This document shows positions 16,651 through 26,501 of a DNA stretch of 26,750 bases, piece by piece (the first letter of the stretch is position 1; each line of letters begins with the position of its first letter). The position numbers and the translations under genes are program-made. The DNA lies in NCBI GenBank assembly GCA_003427395.1, contig BFEA01000312.1:906381-933130 (forward strand). The letters are read 5' to 3'. The notes below the pieces were generated by a model. The model had not been told where the DNA came from. It saw only the letters and a program-made list of their open reading frames with translations, and made no database searches. This stretch comes from Chara braunii (lineage: Eukaryota > Streptophyta > Charophyceae > Charales > Characeae).

Positions 16651-19166
16651 CCCTCTTGGATCCGGTAATGAGAAGGAGCCAGATTAGGAGAGGAGCAATT
16701 CGCGTACTTGTCGCGAAACTTGGGGTCGGCTTGGTAGCCGTGGATGAAGCTGTTTCGCACGTCATCGTCGATCTCGAAGGTTGAGTAGACCGCGGTACAA
16801 TAATCCAGACGCCGTGAAAGAGCATCCGCAAAACGGTTCGACTTCCCGAGAATGTGATCGGGAAAGAAGTCGAACTGGTCGATGAAAGCCATCCATCGAG
16901 CGATGGTGCTGTTGACGGAGTCTTGGGTCTTGTAGAAGACCAACAGATTGTTGTCCGTTACCCAACGAAATTGGCTTCGACCAAGGAGGAAGTCCCGCCA
17001 CCGCTTGAGCGCGTGGACGAAGGCGAGGANCTCCTTCTTGCGTGCATCGTCAATGGAATGCACGATGGGAACTTTCTTGCTAAAGTACTCGACCGGGTGC
17101 CAGTCCTCACCATCATGTTGCTCGAGGACTGCACCAATGCCATAGCCTGACGCATCCGTAGTGACGCGCGTAGGCGAGAGCGGGTCGTATATCTGCAAGA
17201 CCTCCGCAGACAATAGCGCGACTTTGAGAGCGAAGAATGATCCCCGCGCCTCCTCTCCGAAGTCAAACGGCCGATCCTCGCATTGAAGCTTGTTCAAGTG
17301 GGCCGCGATCTTGGAGTAGCCTTTGATGAAGCGTTGATAGTAGCCGGTAAGACCGAGGAACGAGCGGACATCCGTGAAGTTTCGAGGCTCCGGCCACTCT
17401 TGGACGGCCTGAATCTTGTCCGATAGCGGACTGATGCCCTCCGGTGTGACAAAATGGCTTAAGTATTCCATCTCCTGCCGGACAAATTCACACTTGTCGC
17501 GGTTGGCCTTGTACTTGGCGCGGCGGAGCGTCTCCAACACTCGTTGAAGATGCCCAAGATGATCCTCCAATGACCTGCTATAGACGAGAATATCGTCTAA
17601 GTAGACCAGCACGAACCGGTCCAACATTGCACGNAATTCATTGGTCATTGCCGCCTAGAACGTCGTCGGGACGTTGGTGAGGCCAAAAGGCATGACCACC
17701 CAATCAAAATGCCCGTACCGCGTCTTGAACGCAGTTTTGTAGCGATCGTTCGGCTGGAGAAGATCCAACTTAGAAGAATATTTCGCGCCGCCCAATCGCT
17801 CAAGAAGATTGTTGATGCGAGGAAGAGGCGCCGCATTCTTGACGGTTTACGCGTTGAGCTTGCGGTAGTCGATACGCAATCGTAGATCCTTGTTCTTCTT
17901 CCTTACGAAGAGAAATGGTGCTCCATATGGGGAGCTGCTAGGGCGGATCCAGCCCTTGGCCAGCAAATCATCGAGCTGTGCGCGGAGGACCTCAAGTTCC
18001 TCCTCGCTCATCTGATAGATGCAACCTTTCGGCGGCACGGCAGCGGCCTCAAGAATGATCTCGTGAGAGATCGGCCGATCCGGCACTACACCGGTAGGTG
18101 ACTCGAAGATGTCGGCGAACTCGTCCAGCAACCGCACCACACGGGGGTCCGAAGACGAGTCCGTGGGTGAAGAGTCGGCTACCGCGACGGTCCGTAGGAA
18201 ACATAGGCCGATCTCCTCGGACTGCTCGTAAGAGCAAGTCGCCTGGAATAATTTGGCCGTCACCACTTGGCACAGGATCGAAGTGTGCGGTAGAGGAATA
18301 GTACACGCCACGCCGAAGGCGTCGCGAACGCTAAGAGTCCGCCGATGGAAGTTGACCGTGTGATCCGCACTTGCAAGCCAAGGCATTCCCAAAATGATGT
18401 CGAAGTCCGTGTCGAGAATATCGAACGTCACCGGTTCGCATGCATGAGGTGCGAAGTAGACCGGTACGGCCTCGATGTAACGGTCGAGAAGTTGTTGCGT
18501 CTTTCCATCCGCCAACTTGATTGCCATCGGGTTTGCCTTCCTCCGAACTTGTGTGCCAAGGCCAACCCTTTGCATAAAGGATTGGCTCATTAAATTCCGA
18601 GACGCGCCGCTATCCAGCAAAGCGCTGCAGGACACTTGCCCAACCTGAATGCGGACATACATGAGCGGTGCGTTGTTGTCATCGTACCACTGCGTGCGAA
18701 ACTCGTGGGCCACCTTGGTAGTATATGCCACGATGTCCCCCACCGCAACTTCGTCATCCGTCGGCGAAGTTGGTGGTGCATAAAAGGATAAGTAAGTGTG
18801 CAAATGTGCGCTAAGTGTTGCGCATTGCGGTCCCGGCAAGCGGCCTGTGGTCGGGAGAGGAAGCCATGCAAAGTCCTCGGTCGTGAGCGGGTCCAATGCC
18901 TCTATGTTGAACTCACGTGCCGAATCCCGTGAAGAACCACTTGAAGACGATATGTCGCCGTTGCCGGACGGAGAAGAAACTACACACTCCTCGTCCTTCA
19001 GCTTGAGTACCCAGCGTAAGAATGAGCCGGGCAGCATAGTCCTCAAAAGACAGTAGAAGAGGACTATTGACTTCCGCGTGCGCCTCGAAATGAAGGTCGG
19101 TTACTCGCAAAGAAACCGGTTCTGAAGGCGTCAAGAGTGTCGTTGAGTCACTCTCGGCGCTGCTCA
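16651..19166 (-). pseudogene. Element 2 pol, protease, reverse transcriptase and RNase H (nearly intact)
   Basis: Retropepsin with canonical LLDSGASRNLMS (Asp codon 18612-18614) and FDIILGMPWL. Reverse transcriptase: [29 protein letters not shown] and YLDD (17592-17603). Between LDL and NDRYKTAF about ten residues, including the usual KSGYHQI, are missing (junction near 17755-17762): an in-frame deletion in the palm. RNase H has VTTDASGYGIG, KKE, VTDNN and ADALSRR, all the acidic residues expected. Stops are TAA at 17847 (KLNA*TVKN) and TAG at 17655 (TF*AAMT), the latter at a Gln position. From the gag end the -1 frame is open to about 19013, then a single-base indel returns the gene to the gag frame. 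Two Ns lie at 17030 and 17634. Confidence 0.9.
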
Positions 19167-20666
19167 GTTTCCCTGTTTGCCCTTGCCTTTCAATGGGCAG
19201 ACCTGCGTCTGATGAAGATCGCTGTTGCACCAAAGGCAATAATGGAATCTCTCGCGTGCTTTGAATGCTTGCTCGGAGATGCCAGATTGGGACCATGGGC
19301 CTGTCAGAGCTGCTGCACCGGGCCCGGGGCTAAATGCGGTGTGTATCTTCGTCTTGCCGCGTCCTCGGCCTCTGCCGGGGCGGCCACCTTCCTGGGCGGC
19401 TGCGAGTCTGTCCCCTTCACTGGCAGACACAGCCTCGCTGGATTGGTCAAACGGCGTTGCCGCTGCGACCACGGCCACTCTTGGCCGATGCTGGTCCCTG
19501 CTCGGGCCTGGCGCAGATGAACAGAGGTTCTTGGCCTCCTTGTTCGTGATGATGATCTGCGCGGCCTTGTCAAACAATTCAGCCGTCGTCGTCAAGGTGT
19601 CCTCAACATGCGTCAGGGCATTGCTTAATGTCCGGCATGACCTTGAGATGAAGTAATGGCGGATGGCTTTGAAGCCCATCTGGATGTCTGGGACTGACGT
19701 CCAGCGTTGGTACTCGGCGATCCAGTCCGTACTCGGCAGCGTGCCTTGCTCGAAGACCATGAGCTTGTCCATGGCTTCGATCTCTGGCGGCTCCACCTGG
19801 AACCGATTGTGCCACGCCGCCTTCAAATCATCCCAACTGATCTTGGTGTGCAAGTCGTTGGCTACCACTCCGTACTTGGACAACAGGTTGTCCAACCAAG
19901 CCTGACACGCGCCCCCTGAGCGAGAGTACAAGTATGCGTGGTGCTTGTGTTCCTTGACGTTGCGGAGCTGCAGCGTGAGCTCAAACTTGCGAAACCATGG
20001 AACCGGATTTGTCTTCATTAAGTCGCAGAAGATCTCCTGCCCATCGAACTTTGGATCTGTCTCGCGCGGTTCCGAACTCGAGGTGTTGGTGGTAGTGCAG
20101 ATCCGTTATTGCAACTGTTGTGTCGCGGTCTGCTGCAATTGCACACCATCCTTGAGTGAGCCGACGTCCATCTCCAATGCGTTGAGGCGGTCGGAAGTGT
20201 TGGAAGAGCTTGCGTCGGCGGCGGCGACTCGTCGCTGCTCCAACCGCTGAAGGCGATCTTGGACGCGAGCTAGCGAGTTGTCGAGACCGTGGATCTCCTC
20301 CTGCTGTGTAATGCAAGTTGCCAAGAGGTCTGTGAGATGCGAGAGGAGGAGCGCTATCTTGTTTGCGCTATCCTCCAACAGGTTATTCTCGGCCTCGGTC
20401 CGCCATTCCGCTGCCATTGTAAGTAACGCCTGCTCTCCGGTAAACATCTTCTCACGACGTTGGTGTCTCTCTTCATCGGCAGCCCTTGTTGCTGCCTCGT
20501 CATGCTGACGCTGTTGTTCAATCGCCAGCAGACGTGCCTGCTCGGCATCCTCTGCCTTCTTTTTCGCTGCTGCAGCTGCGTCATCTGCCCGTTTCTTTGT
20601 CTCGGTACTCCAAGCCAGCATCCGGGCCTGATAGGCCTCGTCTACTTCACCGGGCCTCTAATCCAT
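19164..20666 (-). pseudogene. Element 2 gag (two internal stops)
   Basis: Structural capsid/nucleocapsid precursor. The probable ATG is at 20664-20666; codon 3 is TAG (20658-20660), followed by an open frame, so the next ATG at 20619-20621 is the first usable one. A long Ala/Lys/Glu/Gln coiled coil covers about 20180-20610. A TAA at 20106-20108 interrupts a Gln-rich run (QQLQ*R). The gag core (WFRKFELTLQL, YLYSRSGGACQAWLDNLLSKY) spans about 19560-20010. The C-terminus carries one CCHC knuckle, CLWCNSDLHQTQVC, at 19197-19238, then a basic KGKGKQGN tail and TGA at 19164-19166. The stop follows the heptamer GGGAAAC directly, in the phase for -1 frameshifting. The N-terminal coiled coil parallels that of element 1, although the sequences differ. 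Confidence 0.88.
19167..19173 (-). promoter_or_regulatory. Candidate -1 ribosomal frameshift site GGGAAAC (element 2 gag/protease)
   Basis: The zero frame reads CAG GGA AAC TGA, so G GGA AAC is a correctly phased X XXY YYZ heptamer with the gag stop immediately after it. A -1 slip opens about 50 codons (19166 to about 19013) where the gag frame has three stops. Eleven bases downstream, GAGAGTG can pair with CACTCTT (7 bp, one G-U, 9-base loop). This explains why gag and protease lie in different frames at this point. Inferred from sequence; not demonstrated. Confidence 0.6.
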
Positions 20667-22663
20667 GACGGCTGTCTGTGACCGCAACAACATGTACTAG
20701 GTCGGGGGCCTGCTGACGTGGCAACTCACCAATGTCGTCGCAGGGGGTACCCGGAGTCAAGTAGAGAACGTAAGGTGAGCGATGGTAACAATATAGGTGG
20801 GGAGGGGTGGGTGGGATAATCGCCCAATTAATCACTTAGATAAGGAGCCACTAATCAAACAATAAAAGTTTGAACTTTTCAATTTTTTTTGAGAAAAATA
20901 AAAATCCCGATTTTTTGCAAGTTCGGTAGGTCTCCCAACCTCCCTTGAAGTGTGAAATGATCACTGAAAGAGAAAAAAAAATCGACTTTAGACTACCAAT
21001 GATTTATAGAACTAAACAGAATTCCAAAACTGCGAAAAAATTCCGAACAGAAATGACAAGTATTCGGATTTATTCCGATGAGAATATTATGCATGGGTCC
21101 TGAAGACCATCTCTCGCAAGTGTGTACATGTCACGCATCATCCTTGCACACAATGATCACGAGTCTCACACATTAGACAAAGGTAGATGAGAAGAGAACC
21201 GAGTTGCACAACTTATATTATCAAATATATTATTACAAAGAGTTTCAATGCTCCCTGAGTCCAGCGCTTATCAGCGCAATGTAAATCCCTTGTCAACTCA
21301 TCAACATGGCTTCAACACATCAGCGTTACTTCTGCAGATTGTACCCAAGTCATCAATGTGATCACCACTCATCACCGCCACCTCTGCAGTTTACATCCAA
21401 CTCAGGTAAATATCTTTCATAGCCAAACCTTGATTGCACTCTCTCTGTCTCGGTCCCTTCCTCCTACGATGCATACACACTCTTCACTCACAAGGATCTA
21501 CTTTGAATGCTACTCATAGCTAACTAATAACCCTCTACTCTACTACTAACTCGCTGGGCAGCTATGGCTGCATCCCTTCCAGGACACAGCCTTTGTCTAG
21601 TGCATCTTCTCCTCCAACGCTGCTCCTACTGACTGGCGTACAAGCACAACAACACTTCCACGCATTGAAGCCAGTGGAGATCTGGCGAGGAATGAGGCTG
21701 GCTGCTTCTATTATAATGCTGGCCTCTCCTCGATGGGTCTGCATTTGGCTGCTTCGGCCTTCCTTTGTCCCAGACCCTGCATTGCATGTGTCCCAGTACT
21801 GTCCCAATGAAGTCAACTGCTGCTGAGGCCCCTCGGCCTGGATTTGGACTTTGGATGTCTGGATCTGGACTGTCCCCTCGACTTAGACCAGAGATGGGAC
21901 TTTACCTCTTGACTCACTTTCGGACAGGCACAACTTTAAACGAACAGACACACTCACTGCCTGAACAGACACTCACATTGTGTCAATAGACACTCCCTTT
22001 CTGCACGAACAGACACACTGACTGCACATACAGACACACTGACTGCACATACAGACACACCTATATCTGAACAGACATGACATGTATATCTCCTGACGAA
22101 CAGGTATGTCCCTCGATAATAACCTTTGCTTTAGTTTAGGATGTGCCTTTTGATAGAGAACTGGACCTTTGACCTGCTTTCACGTTTCTGGGTCCTGACG
22201 AGATACCCTTTCACGATGCTTTACTTTTACAAGGTCTGTATCAGGTCAAGGCCCTTTTAATTCTCAGTTTTGAAGAATAATACCGCAGGAGGGATTTCCA
22301 TACCGTTTTCAAAAAAACGAATTTCGAAAAAGAAGATATTACGAATTTCTAAGTAACGGGAAATGCAACAGGAAATCGAAATTTTCGAAAAGAAAATTAT
22401 TCCGGATTTTCAACAACGAAATTTCAAATTTTCAGAAGAAAAACGAAAATGGGAATTTCAGATGTTGCGATATTGCGATTTTCCACAACAGAATAGCGAG
22501 AAAACAAAATCCAAGGAAAGAAAAAAAAAATCGATTTTCGGTAGCAAGGTCAAAATCGTGATTTTGGGGTCTAACTAGTATGCTCTAATCAATCAATAAA
22601 GACTAACCAGCTATTTAGTCCCCGCACACGTGTCAGGTCAGGTTGTCCTGATTCACGTGCGAT
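20667..22663 (-). other. Long 5' leader of element 2
   Basis: About 2 kb between PBS and gag with no recognisable gene. It contains AT-rich patches near 20860-20910, 20990-21090 and 22290-22550, and a short minisatellite at 21925-22080. In the latter, ACAGACACACTGACTGCACA-like units repeat. Packaging or dimerisation signals are expected somewhere here from general biology, but none could be identified by eye. Confidence 0.7.
21925..22080. repeat. ACAGACAC-type minisatellite in the element 2 leader
   Basis: Repeats of ACAGACACACTGACTGCACA and diverged AACAGACACTCAC units, about 20-24 bp apart. The two clearest copies are adjacent near 22009-22050. Confidence 0.75.
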
Positions 22664-22675
22664 GCTCCGATACTA
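22664..22675 (-). other. Primer binding site of element 2
   Basis: Two bases inside the 5' LTR the minus strand reads TAGTATCGGAGC. This differs at two positions from TGGTATCAGAGC, complementary to the 3' end of plant initiator methionine tRNA, the usual primer of chromoviruses. Confidence 0.82.
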
Positions 22676-22677
22676 AC

Positions 22678-24773
22678 TGTTACATGCACAAATATGCAAT
22701 GCACGTAATAACCGAGGATTTGCAATGTGATGAAAAGGACTGAATGGACAATGCGGTGCGAATAGAATCTCGACAAGCAATGTGCATTCTCATACAGACA
22801 TAATGGTGCTGAATAGCGCAGGGAAGACTTAAATACAAAGACTGACCTGACCGGGACTGACCTCACTCAAGTAGTACAAAGTTGCGAAGCAGAATGCTAG
22901 AATGCTAATAACTAGCCCAATCAATGTTTGAACTCAGACCAAACATACATCGTATCCCCCACCAGGTGTGAAGGAGCCTGGCGCTGTACATAGGAAGAAA
23001 GCGCCAGGTCCAAACATACACAGACGAAGAGGAAGGAATCAGACGAAAGGAGGGAGAGAGATGGGAATGTCGTTAACACCAAGTCTTTGTCACCAATCCC
23101 AAATAATCCCTCGTTGCCATGTCTGAAGTCCCAAAAGTNGAGTCTGGATCCGATGTCACCAAGCTTTGTCTCTCTTCTCTCGTAGTCTGCAGATGCAGTG
23201 AAGTCAGATGTTGAGAGGGGGAGAAGGAGATGGTGGACTGAGAAGAGGAAGAAGAACTCTCTCTCACTGTTAAGAGCCAGATAATGACCGGTGAAACGGT
23301 TTTCACCTTTTAGCAGTAGCAGATGCAGTACCCAGGGTTCGATCCCTAGACCTCACCCTACCTATGTACAGTATCTGCATAGATCCCGAGAATTGAACCT
23401 GTGACCTGTGTATTCGTAGACAGTTGGTAGGTCTATCGTAGGTCCATAGGCAGCAGGGGTTCGATCTGTAGGTCTATAGCGTAGAAGTAGGCATGTGGGC
23501 AAGTGGTCAAGTGGCGAGGCAAGTGGTGGACCAAACCGCAGTGCAACGACAGTACAACGTCGGTAGGATAGCAGTGAGTCCACTGTCAGTCAGCAGAAGG
23601 TCCAGTCAGTCCCAGTCCGGTCCAGCAAGTACCACGGGGCGACTATGAGCACCAAGGGCCGATGGCAAAGGGCAGACCAACAAGTTTCTGAAGTATAAAT
23701 CAAGAGGCAGCGCCCAGCCATTCATGAATTCCTGCGTGAGCCATGCAGAAGCGCTCACAGCGACTTGTGCAAGGAGGTCTGCAGATGAGCCCGGAGGACG
23801 CATTGGGCGAGAGAGGAGTTAGCATAGCGATAGGTTAGAGGCAGCCATAGCTGCCATAACTGTAGTTAGTGGGAAGAGTGTGTGTGCCTGTGTGAGTGTT
23901 CAGAGTAACGTGTGTGGGATATCCAGGGTGATCCAGTGTATGTGAACAGTGAGATGTTTGGGCACTGAAGTCGCCATAGCCAATTGAGAGTGAACTCGTA
24001 TCTGAAAGCCATATCTCTGAGTTTTGAGTGGGCGCACGTCGCCAGTATGCTGCATTGTTTTTTACATGCATGAAAAGTTTGGTTGAGAACGAGTCTGATC
24101 GCACTGGTGGTATTGGCGCTGTGCTGCAGGTACCTCGAAGACAAAGCTGGAGCAACGGCACTGCAGGTAAGTGCCTCTGGCCTCCGCCCAATCTCTCTCT
24201 CTCTCTCTAGTACTATCTAGCTATGGCGCCCAGCGCTGGAGACTACAGCTACCTACTGCGCCCAGCGCTAAAGACTACAAGCTAACGCAACTACTACTCT
24301 GCAGCGCTCCCTCCAAAGTGCTGCTCCCGAATCCTGAATACTACAACTGCCTCTCTGCCTTCTCGTGAAGTGCCAGGGAGGTTCCTATGTAGTGCCTTGG
24401 CCTGCCTTCTAACTCCCTGAAGGGCGAGCCGGGCCGAGGAGGCAGCTCCTGCCAATGCCGAAGTGTGCCAGGGGCTGGCGTGAGAACAGGCTAAGAATAG
24501 CCTGTTCCCGAAACCCTGGTTCAGTGCCTGAGTTTCAGGGCCGGTCGTTCTGATGCACGACCGAAAATGGCCCTTCGTTTCAGGCTAAAAAGGCTGTTGC
24601 CATTTTTAGTCTGAAACGACACAGGGATAGGCCCTGGAATTCAGGCTTTCGGGCTGAACCGACATGGGGCCTGTAAGCCCTGGATTTCAGGCTTTCAGCC
24701 TGAAGTTCGAGCTTTCGGCCTGAAGGACGCAGGCCTGTAAAATGGCCTGCGTGTGAAGGTGCAGCATGTAACA
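22678..24773 (-). repeat. 5' LTR of element 2, enlarged by an internal insertion
   Basis: Starts TGTTACATGC and ends GCATGTAACA. It matches 14006-15213 in order but is 888 bp longer: about 816 bp at 23294-24109 and about 70 bp of palindromic TTCAGGC/GCCTGAA repeats near 24650-24720 (a clear hairpin at 24686-24704). One N at 23139. Many scattered substitutions separate the two LTRs, so the element is not recent. Confidence 0.92.
23294..24102. mobile_element. ~0.8-kb insertion of unknown type in the 5' LTR of element 2
   Basis: The other LTR lacks this block. It is flanked by ACCGGTG (23287-23293) and ACTGGTG (24103-24109), consistent with a 7-bp target duplication with one mismatch. No terminal inverted repeat or terminal A-run is seen. 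Near its left end are motifs resembling RNA polymerase III B boxes: GGTTCGATCC (23336-23345), GGTTCGATCT (23458-23467) and, on the minus strand, GGTTCAATTC (23390-23399). A tRNA-derived SINE is possible but unproven. A deletion in the other LTR between GGTG microhomologies is the alternative. Confidence 0.45.
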
Positions 24774-25350
24774 CCCGGGTAGACATCTATTGCGCAAGCA
24801 GCAGTACCAACGACTTGCAGCCCAAGCATGCATGTACACGTCCCAGCGGGTTGGCATGGTGACCGTGAGTGCTTCGTCCAGGGCCCTTCAGAGGCTTCAC
24901 TCGTCTCCCACCAGCTTGCTGCCCAAGAAGAATGTCGACTCTCAAGGTTGAGCGCTCGCGACACCTCACATCGAGAGGACTCTCAAGACAGAACTCACTT
25001 CCTCACGGTAAGAAGAGATGNAGAGGGTAGATAAGGAAGAGAGCAACGNACCTCATAAATGCTGCCCCCAACCACAGATNTCTCACCGGTAACCTGATGT
25101 GCAATTATGATGACCGGTCTTTGCTTCAGCACAACCAACAGCAGAATGCGGTTCCACCTCAGCTTAATATGTCACATCAGCGAGTTCTTATCACACAGCA
25201 TACACCCCGTATGTCACCACATAGCTCCCTGGCGCGCCCACACTACCCTGGGCCGCCTAACTTTCAACGCCAATGCCTTACCACTGCCCCACACATCATG
25301 CGAAGCACCAATAGCTATTGTGAAGAACCAATGAAGCGCAATATGAACCA
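24774..25350 (-). other. Element 1 leader, LTR-proximal part
   Basis: Continuation of the element 1 leader between its PBS and the element 2 insertion. It contains three single Ns (25021, 25049, 25080). No gene or conserved frame was recognised. Confidence 0.7.
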
Positions 25351-25362
25351 GCTCCGATACCA
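25351..25362 (-). other. Primer binding site of element 1
   Basis: The minus strand reads TGGTATCGGAGC three bases inside the LTR. It matches the initiator Met tRNA-type site TGGTATCAGAGC at 11 of 12 positions. With the PPT at 6737-6750 it shows that the two distant LTRs belong to one element. Confidence 0.88.
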
Positions 25363-25365
25363 AAT

Positions 25366-26375
25366 TGCAAGGAAAATAAGCAACAACGAGATGACAATTC
25401 CAGATCACACCATCACATTGAAACCCAAATATTCACACCGTGTCCATAGAGCAGCACTGCACCAATAATACACCAATGGAAGTTCGTAGCACTGAAAACC
25501 AATGTTCATGGAGAGCATACTCTCTCCTCCCAACACAAGAGTCCAGTTCCTGCACACTCCCACTTGGCGCTCAGCGCCCAGCCTACTCCTACACCGCTAC
25601 TACAAACTACAAAAAGACAATGCAACTGTTGACATCAGCGGCAGCCTGAAGTACTTGAAGATGTCGCCCATGCAGACCATCGCCAATACAAGGTACGTGC
25701 CCTCACATCATCATCATCATCATCATCATTCTTCACCTATCCCTTGTCAACACCAACGTCTGTCCTCTGTTTCACCCGAAGACCACCCCTGCGCTTCACT
25801 GTAGTCCAAGCCCACCAGCTATGGTGGCTGGGCTATGGCGCTGCCCTCAGCAGCACCCTCCTCCTCTGCACGACCGCACGTGCTGCACCTCGCCTCTCAG
25901 CGCTAGCAGCAGCCTACGAGCATGAGCTCCAGCATCGCTGCCGCCAGCATGCGAGTGCCTGAATGCGGCAGCCAGGGCCGAGCTCTTTCTATTATGGAAA
26001 GAGTTGGCCTGCTCACGCAGCCTGGCTGCCCTGGCCTGGGCCCAGAAGNTTCCAGAAGGCCCCAGGAGGCTGCCTGGATGCAGCAGCTACTGGGCTGCTG
26101 GGCCTCGTTCGGTTCGGCGCCCAACTGTCTCTGTATGAGGCTGCAAATCACGCCCAGGGCATGCATTCTTTGGAAAGGCCCGGTAGGGCCGTGGAAATGT
26201 CTTTGTTGCTCGGCCTGTGTTTCTTTCAACCAACTGGCGCGTCGCAACTGCCTGGACCCCAAATATGAAATTGACAGTCGAGGGCCTCTTGCAAAAAGCC
26301 AGGCCCGCCTTCACTTAGGGCGGGTAAGGCTGCAAACAGGGCCCCATAGGCCTACCGAGGACCCTGATCCTCGCA
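25366..26375 (-). repeat. 5' LTR of element 1
   Basis: Counterpart of 5711-6736. On the minus strand it starts TGCGAGGATC and ends TTCCTTGCA. It has a longer CAT microsatellite (about 25706-25728) than the other LTR. It carries only one copy of the CTTCACTTAGGGCGGG block that is duplicated in the 3' LTR. One N at 26049. Its promoter would drive element 1 leftward. Confidence 0.93.
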
Positions 26376-26501
26376 AATCAATCAATCAATCAATCGATTA
26401 AAGCAGTTGATTGATTGGTTGATTGGTTGAGGGGAGGGTCGAGCTTTTCAGTGGTATTGAAGATTTTGTTGTGGATTCGAAATAATTTGTCAGCAAACTT
26501 G
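26376..26501. repeat. AATC microsatellite with an inverted GATT arm
   Basis: Five AATC units follow the LTR, then GATTAAAGCAG, then GATT/GGTT repeats that can pair with the AATC run. The remaining ~70 bases to 26501 are unique sequence. The segment separates two LTRs in opposite orientation. Confidence 0.75.

Larger units (their letters stand above)
14006..24773 (-). mobile_element. Element 2: complete Ty3/gypsy chromovirus nested in element 1
   Basis: Minus-strand LTR retrotransposon of about 10.8 kb. Both LTRs start TGTTACA on the plus strand and end TGTAACA; the outermost ends form the inverted repeat TGTTACATGC/GCATGTAACA. The 5' LTR is 22678-24773 and the 3' LTR 14006-15213. PBS and PPT sit correctly inside them. 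Flanks CCCGA (14001-14005) and CCCGG (24774-24778) fit a 5-bp target duplication with one mismatch. gag and pol are nearly full length with an unusually long (~2 kb) leader. Protease, RNase H and integrase keep their catalytic residues, so this copy looks younger or better preserved than element 1. It is still disabled by stops, a small RT deletion and an indel. Confidence 0.92.
5711..26375 (-). mobile_element. Element 1: Ty3/gypsy chromovirus, interrupted by two later transposons
   Basis: This is a minus-strand LTR retrotransposon with the order (5' to 3') LTR 25366-26375, PBS, leader, gag, pol, PPT, LTR 5711-6736. The LTRs are direct repeats of about 1 kb. They begin TGYGAGG and end CCTTGCA on the minus strand, a short terminal inverted repeat. 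AATC flanks both outer ends (5707-5710 and 26376-26379) and may be the target-site duplication, although the right side lies in an AATC repeat. The leader is split by element 2 at 14005/24774, and gag is split by a CACTA-like transposon at 12294-13299. Removing both leaves roughly 8.9 kb, a normal size for such an element with a long leader. RNase H, integrase and chromodomain order place it in the Ty3 chromovirus group (family knowledge). It is non-functional: multiple stops and frameshifts. Confidence 0.88.

Noticed and set aside
6777-20666. Reassigned genetic code with TAG/TAA as glutamine
   Set aside because: Tempting because stops coincide with Gln, but element 2 pol ends naturally with TAA at the polypurine tract, Arg codons also turned into TGA, and true frameshifts coexist; methylation-driven decay is simpler.
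22363-22578. 71-codon plus-strand Lys/Glu-rich frame
   Set aside because: It lies antisense in an AT-rich part of the element 2 leader, with biased composition and no homology recognised.
23330-23470. Genuine tRNA gene
   Set aside because: B-box-like strings are present but no cloverleaf, acceptor stem or properly spaced A box could be drawn.
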